64,000 nt of DNA from contig OZ022240.1 in the NCBI GenBank assembly GCA_963978895.1, positions 14,622,220 to 14,686,219 of the forward strand. The letters are read 5' to 3'. The DNA is from Erpobdella octoculata (taxonomy: Eukaryota; Annelida; Clitellata; Hirudinida; Erpobdellidae). The notes beneath the pieces are model-generated. The model searched no databases and had not been told where the DNA came from. It saw only the letters and a program-made list of their open reading frames with translations. Made by a program: the position numbers and the translations under genes. Shown here piece by piece: positions 11,640 through 21,829 of this stretch; the stretch's first letter is position 1; each line of letters begins with the position of its first letter.

Positions 11640-13080
11640 ATTTAGTGAAGGACAAAAAATTCCTTTGGAGAACGAGATATAGCACAGAATTCCGAAGCAC
11701 TTTGTACATTAGCCGGGGAAAATATATTGAGGTAAGATATTTTTATTGCACTGCTCGGGACATTAGTGGGCGTATAACCTTAAAATTACGACTCTCGTCT
11801 TATTGCGAGCAAACACGCATTAGTTGAACGTTTGTAATGTTTTTATCCTGATTTTCAATTGAATGAATAGACTTCAACATTCAACAATGTTGATGGCTCG
11901 TAATTATTTAATTAATTCTTATATAGCACATTTAAATGCAAAACAGAATTAATAAAACTTATAATATGCGCTAAGATTTTATCTATATTTCATGTACGCT
12001 TTCATCAGTTATTATGATACTAGAGATAAATTACAATATTAAACATTGACAGCTCTTTTACTCTCCCCTGGCGAATGATTTTAGAGAAAACATTTCGGTT
12101 CTGCTCAATAGGGGAAGCAAGTTTTTATTTTTGTTATGCTGCTTTAAGAATAGGACATTTCTGCTGTCAGTGAAAAAGTGGCGGCCCCTTTACCAAACAG
12201 CTTTTTCCAGCAACAACTACTGATTAAGGTGGACTAGAAAAATCTCTAAATCGTCGTCAACAATCAATGCAGCTGCCAGGCTTGTGAAAAGTGAGCCCAA
12301 ATGTGATCAAATCCTCAGTGGTTGGATGGATATCAATAAGAAATTTGATTCCAGAATTGCAATACTCAATTTCAAGTGTATTTCTGGGATAGTTTCCATA
12401 TCTGCCGTTGAACATCTTTACATCTATTTTATCTTCATCCTACCGAAAAGATAATCGTGTTCGGTGGCCTTGAAGTCTACAAGCGGCTCTTTGCAACTTT
12501 TAAGAATTGTCAAAATTTTATTAATTTATTAATTTAATTTTTTGCAATGCTATGAATCGGTTGGTGCTATCCAAATTGTCACAATTGATTGTACTAGGAG
12601 TGACGGAACGAAGACACTGTTACGTACAAATTTTATATAGATTTGTTTCTTCAAGCAGCAACATCATATCATAGCCAGGTTAATTCATAAATAACTTCTA
12701 AACTACTGCTTCACTCGGAATATCAAGTTGAAAAAAATAAATTTTATAATTGAAAGTTATTTTCAAGTAATTAAAAATCTGGTTTCTCAACTGAATTTGT
12801 TATCCTGGCTGAATACCTAACTAGCATATTATTATCATTCGTGCTTCCACACACATCTTCAGACGTATGACTCATTCAGAAAAAAACATCATCATTATCA
12901 TCGTCATCATCATCACCAACAACATTATTACCTACTTACATTATCACCACCAGTAACGAGACTATATATGGTGTAAGTGCTTCTCCTAGAAAAAAAAAAT
13001 TAGCCGGACCCTCTATTGATGGGTAACACATGAAAATTGCTTGGCTCGAACATCATTTTTTCCAGAACAAGTCACTGGCC
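11640..13080. other. Non-coding stretch, with (ATC)n at about 12888-12925
   Basis: No gene supported. A short trinucleotide tract is the only clear feature. Confidence 0.4.
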
Positions 13081-13084
13081 GGAG

Positions 13085-13320
13085 GGTGGTGAATAGACTG
13101 AATAGAGTTCTGCACAGGTCCGGCCATGATTTTAGGGTCTTCAGACGGGCCGGACCAGCCGAGATTTTTTCCATGTACATAGGGATTTTAGTTTAGGCCT
13201 GTAAAAGCGGACTGGGACCGGACTAGGCCTGAAAGTTTGACTTTTGAAACGAGCCGGGTCGGACCGAGTTGTCGACGGACCGGGTCGTGAAAAATTGACC
13301 AGTGCAATACTCTAGTGGTA
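13085..13320 (+). repeat. GC-rich dispersed repeat shared with the 3' part of the 61.2-63.0 kb Helitron
   Basis: The ordered blocks TTTTAGGGTCTTCAGACGGGCCGG, GGCCTGTAAAA, GTTTTTGAAACG-like, GTTGTCGACGG and AATTGA-CAGTGCAATAC recur at 62640-62936 in the same order and orientation. It is much richer in GC than its surroundings. The copy here ends at CTCTAGTGG, again a CTAG|T junction, so it may be a truncated Helitron 3' section. Confidence 0.65.
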
Positions 13321-13544
13321 GGGGAGGTGCGGTAGACCTTATTTTCAAAAAAAAATCTAAAAGGTATTACACTTTTTTTTGCCAAAATGTTAATGACTGA
13401 GGGAGGCGTGGGTGCTCCTTTATTTATGAAAGTAGAATAGCAATTATTAATATATAACTTCATTAAAAATTAAAGCACCATAATTCGGGGGTCCTTTAAA
13501 GCCAGTCCCGACCGGGGGTTCGAGATGTGCTAACCGAGGCACTG

Positions 13545-13615
13545 ACCACCACCATCACCATCATAACAATATCACCACCATTATCACCACCAGTATCATT
13601 ATTATTATCAGTAAT
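13545..13615. repeat. (ACC)n/(ATC)n tract
   Basis: Interrupted CACCACCATCACCATC repeats, followed by ATTATTATTATC. Confidence 0.8.
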
Positions 13616-13619
13616 TATC

Positions 13620-16170
13620 ACACACAAGTTATTATACAACGTGCACAAAGCACTATGAAATAAAGCGTGCATGTTCTAACAAATTCCACCCGCACCTAAA
13701 TAAATTAAAATTCATTAGAAAAAGACTTGTAAATGGAGAAGCTGCTGGCTGAACGTCTGCTTAGAAAGGCGCTTCCCACAGCGTCATAATATTTTAATTA
13801 AATAAAAGACTAACTCTCTGTTATTTTTGTAGTTCTCAGTTGCGTTTACTCAGCATAAATGTTACATTTACGTCCTTGCGATGATAAATCAGCAAAGTGC
13901 TAGTGATGATGATGATCGCCAAGCAATTTACTCACTAAATAATACTAAATATTGCACTTCAAAATTCATGTTTATTTGTATCGAATAAGGTGAATTAGAA
14001 AATCTAAAAATATATTTCTGTCGGTATTATTACGTCGGTGACGGATCTCAATCGATGGAATGATTTCTGTAAAAACTTGCGTGCGTGTGAAATTCTTTTG
14101 GATGAGCTGCACCACACCACAAGGTCTCTCTTTCTGACACATGCAACATCATTACTACGGAACAACATACACACATACACTCACAAAATCACCTCGCGTG
14201 AAGAAGAAGATGGTAGAAGTCTACACGAGCTTGCAGCTTGCTGTTGCGTAGGTTGGAAAGATCTAAATATAGATCATCAAAGTTCAGTTTGAGGAAATAA
14301 TGAGCTATTAATTTCATAGCGGTTGATTTTTTTAGGAAATCAAAACTCTTTACCACGTTTTAATTTACTCGTTTTTAGTTTTCAAATTTAAAAAGAAACA
14401 AGCAAGACAATTCAAATATCTTATTGTTTTGCCACATCTCCGAAATTTTCAAAGCAAACATATAACGCTGCAAATGTTTTGCAATAATTATATAATATAA
14501 CTATATAACAAATTCAAATAAAATATACAAATAAATAATTGTTAAGGAAACGCCCTCAACTACACAAAAAATGAAAAAATCGGATGGATGAAACATTAAC
14601 ATTATCCACTCATCTGCAACACACAGCTTCTGCATGCGCGTGGGCTCGGCATCTGCTTACAACTTTGTCGTGTCAAGTAAAGTTGTGTGCTGCTCCAAGA
14701 GTTGCACGAAACACTGGAATGACCAGCCGATTGTGGCGAAAATTCGCATCACTGGTCAAAAGAAACGAAATAATTTTATTTTTAACTCTACCGTAGAAAT
14801 TTTGTTTTTAAAGACTGAGATTGTATTCTTATTTGTTTTCCTATTAGATGCATAGTTGATGTTCTGTTTTCTTAAGTCTTAAGCCGTTTTTGTTGAAGTC
14901 TGGCTGCTCGGTTACGTCATTAGCACCACCACCATCATCATCACCATCACGGAGTTTTCAGAGAATTTTCCCGCTGAACGATGGAGAGGTAGGTAAATTC
15001 TATCATTCTAGAAATAATTATTCAATATTCTCTTCAGTTCCATAAACTCAGCATAATGCACGCTTTTTCTATTAAACTAAAGTTCTGTGTATTTCGTTGT
15101 ATAAATTCACTTGTTAATATATCTTAATATCTTATTTAGTAAGCTCTTGTTGTCTTGTTTTTCTTTTGATTAAGCAAGTGATGTTGTCGAGAAATAATTG
15201 ACTGTGTTTTCAATATAACAAATTTTCTTAAATTGATTTCGGAGAATTTAGTTATAAAAACTATTCGGTGATTCAGTCGATGCAAATATAGTTGCAGTTG
15301 CGGGAACGTGTTAGAAGAGGAAATAGTTACAAAGTTATGCTTCAGTGAGAGGCACTTATTTGCCAGAGGTCTGTAAGGGGAACATGCGTACAGGACCTAT
15401 GATGATGTTAGCGTTTATTGACATTTTTACGATTGTTTTTTGTTTATATTTTAATTGGAAGCAACAAATTCAAGAAATATTCTGAAAAACTAATGCCATA
15501 TTCTACTTCTCTTTATGGAGAGTTTTGGCTCATACATGTACGAAGGTACACTCAGCGTATGCAAGTTCACTGTACTTTGTTTCGTTGAGAGATGATGATG
15601 ATGTGGGGTTGTTAAAGAATTTGTATTCGATCAATTATATTTAAAAATTTAATTTATGCTTAGCATTTCAACTTTTTGTTTTATTATTTATACTATTTGC
15701 AACTTGAAAGTAAATAACTTAAATCGTTATTTTTTTACGAATTTTTGGTCGTTTCTCCCTAGCTGAAAGATTCACGTGATCTTCTTCCTATGCACTTCCT
15801 TCTCTGTTCATTTTTCATCTAAAATTTATAAAACATTCAAAATTGCTTGAAAACAATTTCTCACGTAGCCAATCCTCAAGCTTACCCAGTTGTAGACGGC
15901 TGTGCATGTAAACTTGTAAACAGATGTGTTCATTTGTGCGCGCATGTGTGCTTCCAAGGTTTTCGACTACTATTAGCTACTCAACACGAAAGCATGTAGT
16001 CTACAATCACGTATATCATAATAACTTTTCAAAACTATTTATCAAGTTTAGTTTAATTAAGTGTTTTACTAATTATAAAATAAGAAAACAACATTTATAA
16101 GAAAGAAGCACGAAGAAAAAGTTTGTTTTTGTTTTTTGAAAGAACTGATGCATTTCACGACGTTTTTTAT
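13620..16170. other. Long AT-rich stretch without recognised gene
   Basis: Short ORFs (84 and 73 codons near 14.0 and 14.6 kb) lack any motif, splice-consistent context or composition difference. I see no transposon termini. Confidence 0.4.
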
Positions 16171-16174
16171 AATA

Positions 16175-16430
16175 CTAGAGATAACCCGTCAAAAATTACG
16201 GAATTTTTTAAAATTTCATTTTTTATTATTTTTCGATGCAGCGCTTCTTTTGATCTTTACGACTGACAGTGTCCAATTGCGTAAGTAAGTAATTGATAAG
16301 GCGTATGCTAAATCTCAATAAAAAAATTAAATAAAAAAAATAACTTTTATTACACACCTGAACACTGCGGCCGCCGCGTTATGCGAAATTGCTATACATA
16401 CATAAAATGCCAAGGATATCTTGTTATATC
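16175..16430 (-). mobile_element. Helitron-like element, family B, copy 1
   Basis: Read on the - strand it ends with a CCGTAATTTTTGACGGG hairpin and ATCTCTAG followed by T. It begins near TATGTATGTATAGCAATTTCGC and carries the GC block AACGCGGCGGCCGC. It shares blocks with 16435-16690 and with the split copy at 39.45-45.74 kb. A fragment identical to the SINE tail (TTGATAAGGCGTATGC, CTAAATCTCAAT) lies inside it at about 16294-16322. Confidence 0.6.
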
Positions 16431-16434
16431 AAGA

Positions 16435-16690
16435 CTAGATATAGCCCGTCATAAATGACGGATTTTTTTAAATTTTATAAATTATTTTTCGATTGTACCG
16501 TCACCCATTGAACCCTGCACTGCATAATAACTATGCAGGTTCCATATGCCACCTCTTTTGATTTTTAGTACTGACAGTGTACAATTGCGTAATAACTTTT
16601 ATAACACGCCTGCGCGCACTAATTTTAGCTGCTGAGTATACTGACCACCGCGGCCGCCGCGTTATGCGAAATTGTTAAGATACAGACATA
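16435..16690 (-). mobile_element. Helitron-like element, family B, copy 2
   Basis: The - strand 3' end is the perfect hairpin CCGTCATTTATGACGG, then GCTATATCTAG and T, fitting the hairpin + CTRR|T rule for Helitrons. It contains ACGCAATTGTACACTGTCAG and AACGCGGCGGCCGC, in the same order as copy 1. About 250 bp, no coding. The exact 5' limit is uncertain. Confidence 0.65.
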
Positions 16691-16984
16691 GGTTTTGCCC
16701 GTTCCAAGGACGGATGTTTGGAACTTTGGATACAATTTATAAAAATTAGTCAACAAAAACAAAATGACATTTGATAACCATAAACATTTTTTTTAAATAT
16801 AAGCAAATTTAATGAAATTTTTTATTGTGTTTACATTTTCAATTTACTAACGTATTTCATATAAATTCAGAGGATGTGAAAATTAAAGAGTGCAATAATT
16901 AGTTATTAAACAATTTCAGTATACACGACATTTCTTGTGAATTGACGGCCATCGTCGAGAAGTGGTCCTTGCTTCTGAGATTGG

Positions 16985-17045
16985 TTTAAATTTCATTATA
17001 TAATATTTTTCGATTGCAGCACCACTTCTTTTGATCTCTAGGACT
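16985..17045 (-). mobile_element. Fragment of Helitron family B
   Basis: AAATTTCATTATATAATATTTTTCGATTGCAGC followed by ACTTCTTTTGATCTCTAGGAC matches the subterminal block of copy 1 at about 16215-16265. It abuts the decayed hAT transposase reading on the same strand. Confidence 0.45.
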
Positions 17046-17049
17046 TTAG

Positions 17050-17842
17050 TAAGAAATTGTGTTCGCAGAGTGGGAGTAACACAAGCAACACGAGAAATAA
17101 TGTCACCATCTCTTAACTGTACAAGCAAGTCTTTTTCTGATGATATTATCGTGAGGGCTGACAAATAATCATCTGAAATTGATGATCGAAGTATATCTTT
17201 AATGATTTTTAGTTTACTTAAAGCCCTTTCAGGTGAGACATTGGAAACTGCAGGACAGGCAAAGATGCTATGCAGACTGTACAAATTTGGAAAGTAGATA
17301 ATTCAGAAAGCAATTGCAATGGTCTCATAAATGCATATCGTTGCCATTGCCGTGCCTGGTTCAGCTTTGCATCATTTTCTGTTAGGATAAAATCATTGTT
17401 GTTGCCAATGTCAGACTTAACATCAACATCTCCAATGTGGTCTTCTTCATTGTCAGATTGTCCTTGTCGTAGAAGTGGATCATCGCAATCCTTTTGTAGG
17501 AGTTCATCAATATTAGTGGTAGTGCTATTTTGAGACAGAAGACAGAACGTTATTTCTTAGTCTGACATTTCAGCTGCGACTGCATTGGCATCAGCTCTAT
17601 AGAGTTGGCAAATCATTTCAATGTCAGAACTGTTTATAGACTTATCACTAAAGATAGCCTGAGGTGTGAATAACGACAATTGCTGAATGAATGTCAGATT
17701 CTGTTGCTTAACTCTTCTATACATCTGCTGATATGCCTGCCTCATCAAGAACAACTGGGAATGTATCTACTTTAAAACGAGCAAGTCCATTCAAATAATC
17801 ATAACTAGCCATTTTCCCAGGCATATTTTTCTTGGCTTGACG
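17050..17842 (-). pseudogene. Decayed hAT transposase, C-terminal half
   Basis: The - strand translation shows, from high to low coordinates, a block containing FTPQAIFSDKSINSSDIEMI (ORF 17557-17754) and then NVSPERALSKLKIIKDILRS followed by LSALTIISSEKDLL (ORF 16916-17284). The last block is the hAT C-terminal dimerisation region: SxERxFSxLKxIKxxLRS with a following leucine-rich helix is the family signature as I know it. Frames change between blocks, so at least two frameshifts are present. It is interrupted upstream by the MITE at 17843-18226. hAT transposases cut and paste DNA using an RNase H-like core, which is not recognisable here. Confidence 0.75.
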
Positions 17843-18226
17843 CAGGGCCTTCGAGAGACCATTGCGGGCCCTTGTGCTGAGGTATACGGGCTCTCTTGAG
17901 AGCCAGACAGTAGTGCTTAAAAAAGATGTAAATGTTCTTGCGCATTCACTGATTGGCACCTGGCGGTGAATTCTTCATATGTGTTAATCCACCAATAACG
18001 CAATCAACAAGTCTGTAAAAAACATCAACTTTAAATTTGATAGTTTCATTAGTATCAATTTGTTGCCCGTTGTTTGTTTCAGAAATTTTATCAAAAACAC
18101 TTTTCTGTTTTTAACTTTTTGTTCTGGTATTTCTTTGTCTGTTGGCAAATCTTATGCCATGGTCCGGGCACTTTGCACCGCTCCGGGTCTCTGTGCATTT
18201 GCCCCTTCCCCCTTCTCGACGGCCCT
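17843..18226 (-). mobile_element. hAT MITE with CAGGGCC termini, inserted into the hAT relic
   Basis: A 384-bp element with ends CAGGGCCTTCGAGAGACC and, inverted, CAGGGCCGTCGAGAAGG. The flanking octamers GCTTGACG and GCTCGACG match at 7 of 8, consistent with hAT insertion. It is an internally deleted relative, in opposite orientation, of the 1.07-kb element at 35088-36162: both carry the GGAGCGGTGCAAAG / CCCGGACCATGGCAT block near one end and the TACCTCAGCAC-type block near the other. Confidence 0.8.
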
Positions 18227-18560
18227 GGCTCGACGTCATTCTGAGAGAAATTCGGTATTTACGCCATGTGATGATGCAAACAAAACTGATTCATCATAAG
18301 CTGTTTTTCAGGCTGAGTCAACGTCATTTCTGAAATTTGAAAACTGTTGAATACAATTTTCTACAAGAACTACAACTGATGACAAATCATTGATGCTCCT
18401 TGTAACAACCTCGATGCAGGGCCAATAACTTTATACAAGTCTTAGGATCTCCATTGGACTAATAATAACTCTAATGTCTTTCATTCTCTTGTGCAGACCG
18501 TTTGTTATCATCAACATCAATAACATCGCCGAAGTAAGAAACTATTTTAACCGTAATATG
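18227..18560 (-). pseudogene. Probable upstream part of the same hAT relic
   Basis: Lies directly across the MITE from the transposase reading. Its - strand frames are broken and I could not recognise a domain. Assigned only by continuity. Confidence 0.35.
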
Positions 18561-18720
18561 AAAACTCAGGGTGGGACTTTCGTTCCCCTAGCTTTGCGAG
18601 GAAGCATTTGGACGTTCCTGCTCTCCAATATAATATTTTTTATATTATTTACATAGCGAGGTATTAAATGTTCGTTTAAGCATGCGAAATTAAAGAATAT
18701 TCGCCATTTAAGGCTTATAA

Positions 18721-18904
18721 CTTGTTTACATAAATATTATAAATTACGTTTCCTTACCTTAAAATTAGATCAAATGTTTTCGGACATTGTTATTTATTTA
18801 ATACTAGCGGGATTACCCTTGTTTACATAAATATTATAAATTACGTTTCCTTACCTTAAAATTAGAACAAATGTCTTCGGACATTGTTATTTATTTAATA
18901 CTAG
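18721..18904. repeat. 97-bp tandem duplication ending at two Helitron 3' tips
   Basis: 18721-18817 and 18818-18904+ are near-identical. Each ends in AATACTAGCG followed by a GGATTACCC or GGTTACCCG-like tip. Read on the - strand these are Helitron family A 3' termini (…CGCTAG|T). The first tip is cut after about 14 bp and the second continues into the element. Confidence 0.75.
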
Positions 18905-19090
18905 CGTGGTTACCCGGCGTTGCTTGGGGTTTTCAGAGGTTTTTTTATCATTTTTCTTTCTTGCTCCCGTTTCCTTCCCCCGCTTGCTCTTCCGTTTCCG
19001 TTCCCGCTTGCTCTCCCGTTTCCGTTCCTGCTTGCTCTCCCGTTTCCGTTCCCGCTCGCGCTCATTTTTTCTTTTCCACTCTTTCATAAC
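18901..19090 (-). mobile_element. Helitron-like family A 3' end, reverse orientation
   Basis: Reverse-complement of the 26.1-26.47 kb terminus: CTAG at 18901-18904, hairpin around ACCCGGCGTTGCTTGGGG, then a tandem GCTCCCGTTTCCGTTCCC minisatellite, the complement of GGGAACGGAAACGGGAGC. The 5' limit was not identified. ORFs through the minisatellite are artefacts. Confidence 0.65.
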
Positions 19091-19374
19091 TTATTTTAGC
19101 CCATAAAACGTAAAATAGATTTGCTAAAAGTTGCTTGAAGCCTTCAAACGTTGTTACGTAAACAAAATTTGAATTTTATTACGCAATTACCTTCGATGGT
19201 CGTACATAGGAACTTTTGGCCTGGTAAGTTAAGAAGGGGAAAAAGTTAAGAAGGTTTGGACTCCTTCTCCGATCCCCGGCTCAAGGGGCCAAAAAACCTT
19301 CCGGGCCGAAAGTGCCTATACATGATCATTGCATAAGTTTTCGAAGCACTGTTTACAATTGCGTAACAGGCATT

Positions 19375-19650
19375 ACTTGCTAATGGACTTCTTAATATTA
19401 AGAAGTCCATGACTTGCTTCCCAGTCTTGCATAATGTGAACGATTGCGCGTTATTACCGATTTGCTCTCCCACTCCCGGTCGCTTTCCCGCTCCCGGTCA
19501 CTTTCCCGCTCCCGGTCACTTTCCCGATTCCGGTCGCTTTCCCGCCCCATCTATCTCTTAATAATTTGTAATAACGCGCAATCGGTCACATTATCCAAGA
19601 CTGGGAAGCAAGTCATGGACTTCTTAATATTAAGAAGTCCATTAGCAAGT
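19375..19650. repeat. Large inverted repeat (82-bp arms) around a GC minisatellite
   Basis: Arms at 19375-19456 and 19569-19650 are reverse complements with only a couple of differences. Each arm also contains its own perfect 26-bp palindrome centred on TTAATATTAA (left copy 19384-19409). The 112-bp spacer is a tandem of CTTTCCCGCTCCCGGTCA units, the same minisatellite as beside Helitron 3' ends. It could fold into a long hairpin with internal cruciforms. Confidence 0.85.
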
Positions 19651-19724
19651 ATTTACGGGTTCAAACCCCCCTCCCCCCGAAATCATGAAAAATACAATAA
19701 AATCAATGTAAAATAAGAACAAAT

Positions 19725-20330
19725 GTGCCAGGTTTATATAAAATGCCCTTGAAAAATTGCAATGTTAATGTAATTTTAAAACATAATTTTATGTCTATAG
19801 TCTCGATGACAAAGCAAAAATTAGGAAAAGACTATAATGGCGATAAACCATTGAGATCAATAGATTCATTCTCAGCATGCAATGCCGAGTTTTTTTCCAA
19901 ATGTTAAAACCCTTCTACGCATTTTGGCCACTCTGCCCGTTTTAACTGCGACTGCGGAAAGATCGTTTTCTTCATTAAAAAAAATAAAATCTTACATTAG
20001 AAATTCTACAAGCGAAATGAAGATTCATTCATAAAGATATCTACGTGAATCCTGAAGAAGTTTTAGATAAATTTGCAAAATGTTGCAGGCGTTGCATGCA
20101 ATATTGTATTGTATTTATATTCCTGCTAATTATAACAATGATTTTGCAAGTACAATTAAAAAAGGTTTTTGCATTTTTCATATGTTTTTTTGCTGAAAAA
20201 TTTCTTATTTGTACACTTAAATTTAGATTTGAAATAATTTTGCAGACTTGAATATAAGTGATAGTTTAATGAAAATAGATTAAAAATAAGAAATTTCAAC
20301 CCCCCAAAATTAATTTCTAATACGGCCCTG
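19725..20330 (+). pseudogene. Decayed hAT transposase C-terminus with its 3' element end
   Basis: Broken-frame translation around 19915-20085 gives the hAT dimerisation hallmark (LATLPV, TA-ERSFSSLKKIKSYIRNST) and then VNPEEVLDKFAK, typical of the C-terminal tail. At least two frameshifts. The element then reaches TTTCTAATACGGCCCTG at 20330, i.e. a CAGGGCCGTATT terminus on the other strand. The 5' portion is only suggested by 19725-19907 (60 codons). Confidence 0.7.
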
Positions 20331-20674
20331 ATCCTAGATACCCTATTCTCAAACCCTATTGACTTCCACTGCCTGCAGCTTGATTGATCTACCTACCATA
20401 CAGTTATTAAACACATAAACTCTGGTTTACTTCAGTTCAATCTCATTCTTCTTTGCTCTAAAGCAAACCTCCATTCTTCCAATGGCTTCTCTACTTGCAT
20501 TTTGTTTTTCTCACAGATCGCAATATTGTTTATTTCATTAAAAATTATAATCACCAGGAAACAGTTAGCTACTGTGGAAATGCTTAAGTCCTGTAAAATG
20601 TTCTGTGTCTTGAACATTTTTTTGTATCTGTATTTTTTACAATTCTGTTACATTCCCTGATAGAGGAAAAATTT

Positions 20675-20726
20675 GAAAAAAATTTCAACCCCCTCCCTCC
20701 GAAAACAATTTCTAAATACGGCCCTG
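20675..20726 (+). mobile_element. Second hAT terminus of the CAGGGCCGTAT type
   Basis: TTTCAACCCCCTCCC, then TTTCTAAATACGGCCCTG closely parallels the terminus at 20298-20330, about 395 bp away. A second element end of the same family, orientation as above. Confidence 0.6.
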
Positions 20727-20729
20727 ACT

Positions 20730-21600
20730 AGTACATATTATCGATAAAGCCTATTTTTTGTTGCAGAAAACTTCATCTTTTTAAATAACGGTTATGTTCA
20801 TGATTATGTTCAACTTATTTGATTGAACTGATACACTTTGTATTGTTTTATCACGCAATATAATGTTTTATTCAACAAACGAAATAAATCGTAAGCAAAA
20901 CAGAATAAAAAAAAGTCCCGTCGCGTTCATTTTTGTACAAACCATCACAAAGGTGTCAGCGAAAAGTTAGTTCCATCCACAAATCGTGGTGGTAACATTG
21001 TGAAACGTATCGAGTGAGTCCTTCCGGATAACAGAAAATGAGGCGGTCATTAAATTTCAATTAAAGAATCTCGGGTTAACGTTGAGAAGCCACGCGTGGT
21101 TCAGTTCTACTTCAACTTTAATCCATATGCATGAAAATATATGTAAGTTGGGTTTTTTATTTTTTCATCATCCCCTTTTTATTCTTTTTCGTCCCTGTTT
21201 TTTGAGGCGCGAAGCTGCTTCCGTTTGTATAGGTATTTGAGCCCCAGATATTAATCGTCACAATCGAGTTTAAATTACGGACTTTACATTCTATTTAATT
21301 TTCAAACTGATTGGACAAAATTTAAGTGAATTATAGAATAAAAGCAATTACAACTTAAAATTTTTTTAGAAATTAAAAATTCTATGTAGAAAAAAATGTT
21401 GGCTAATTTTTTTTTGGGATTGGACGCCATTTGAGTGAATTATAGAAAGAAATTAATTAAAACTTTTAAAGTTTTTTAAAATTACAAACTTTATTTAAAC
21501 AAGTATTGTCATCCAATATAAAGATATGCTGAAAGTTTCAGCTTCCTAGCTAGTCAAAAAGTTGGTTAAATTTCACTTGCAAGATTTGCGTACAGAGAAA
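20730..21600. other. AT-rich stretch without recognised gene
   Basis: Contains a diverged local duplication: AGTGAATTATAGAA blocks at about 21325 and 21435. No gene. Confidence 0.4.
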
Positions 21601-21601
21601 G

Positions 21602-21645
21602 CCACACACACACCCACACACACACACACATACACACACACAGAA
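21602..21645. repeat. (CA)n microsatellite
   Basis: About 20 CA units with interruptions. Confidence 0.85.
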
Positions 21646-21829
21646 ATTGTAACCTAAATAAAAGTTTGTAAAAAAACTAACTTCATTTTTAAATCTCTAT
21701 ACATAAAAATGACTGTCTATCTGTATGTATGTCCTTTATGCATTGCTACACTATAGTCTGGTAGATTTAGCTTTTGGTACGGAAATTTTAATAGACAAGC
21801 CAAAAAGTACATTAAACTATAGTATTTGT

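Noticed and set aside
12010..12040. Another Helitron B 3' tip (ATACTAGAGATAAATTAC)
   Set aside because: Only the CTAGAGATAA word matches; the hairpin is absent.
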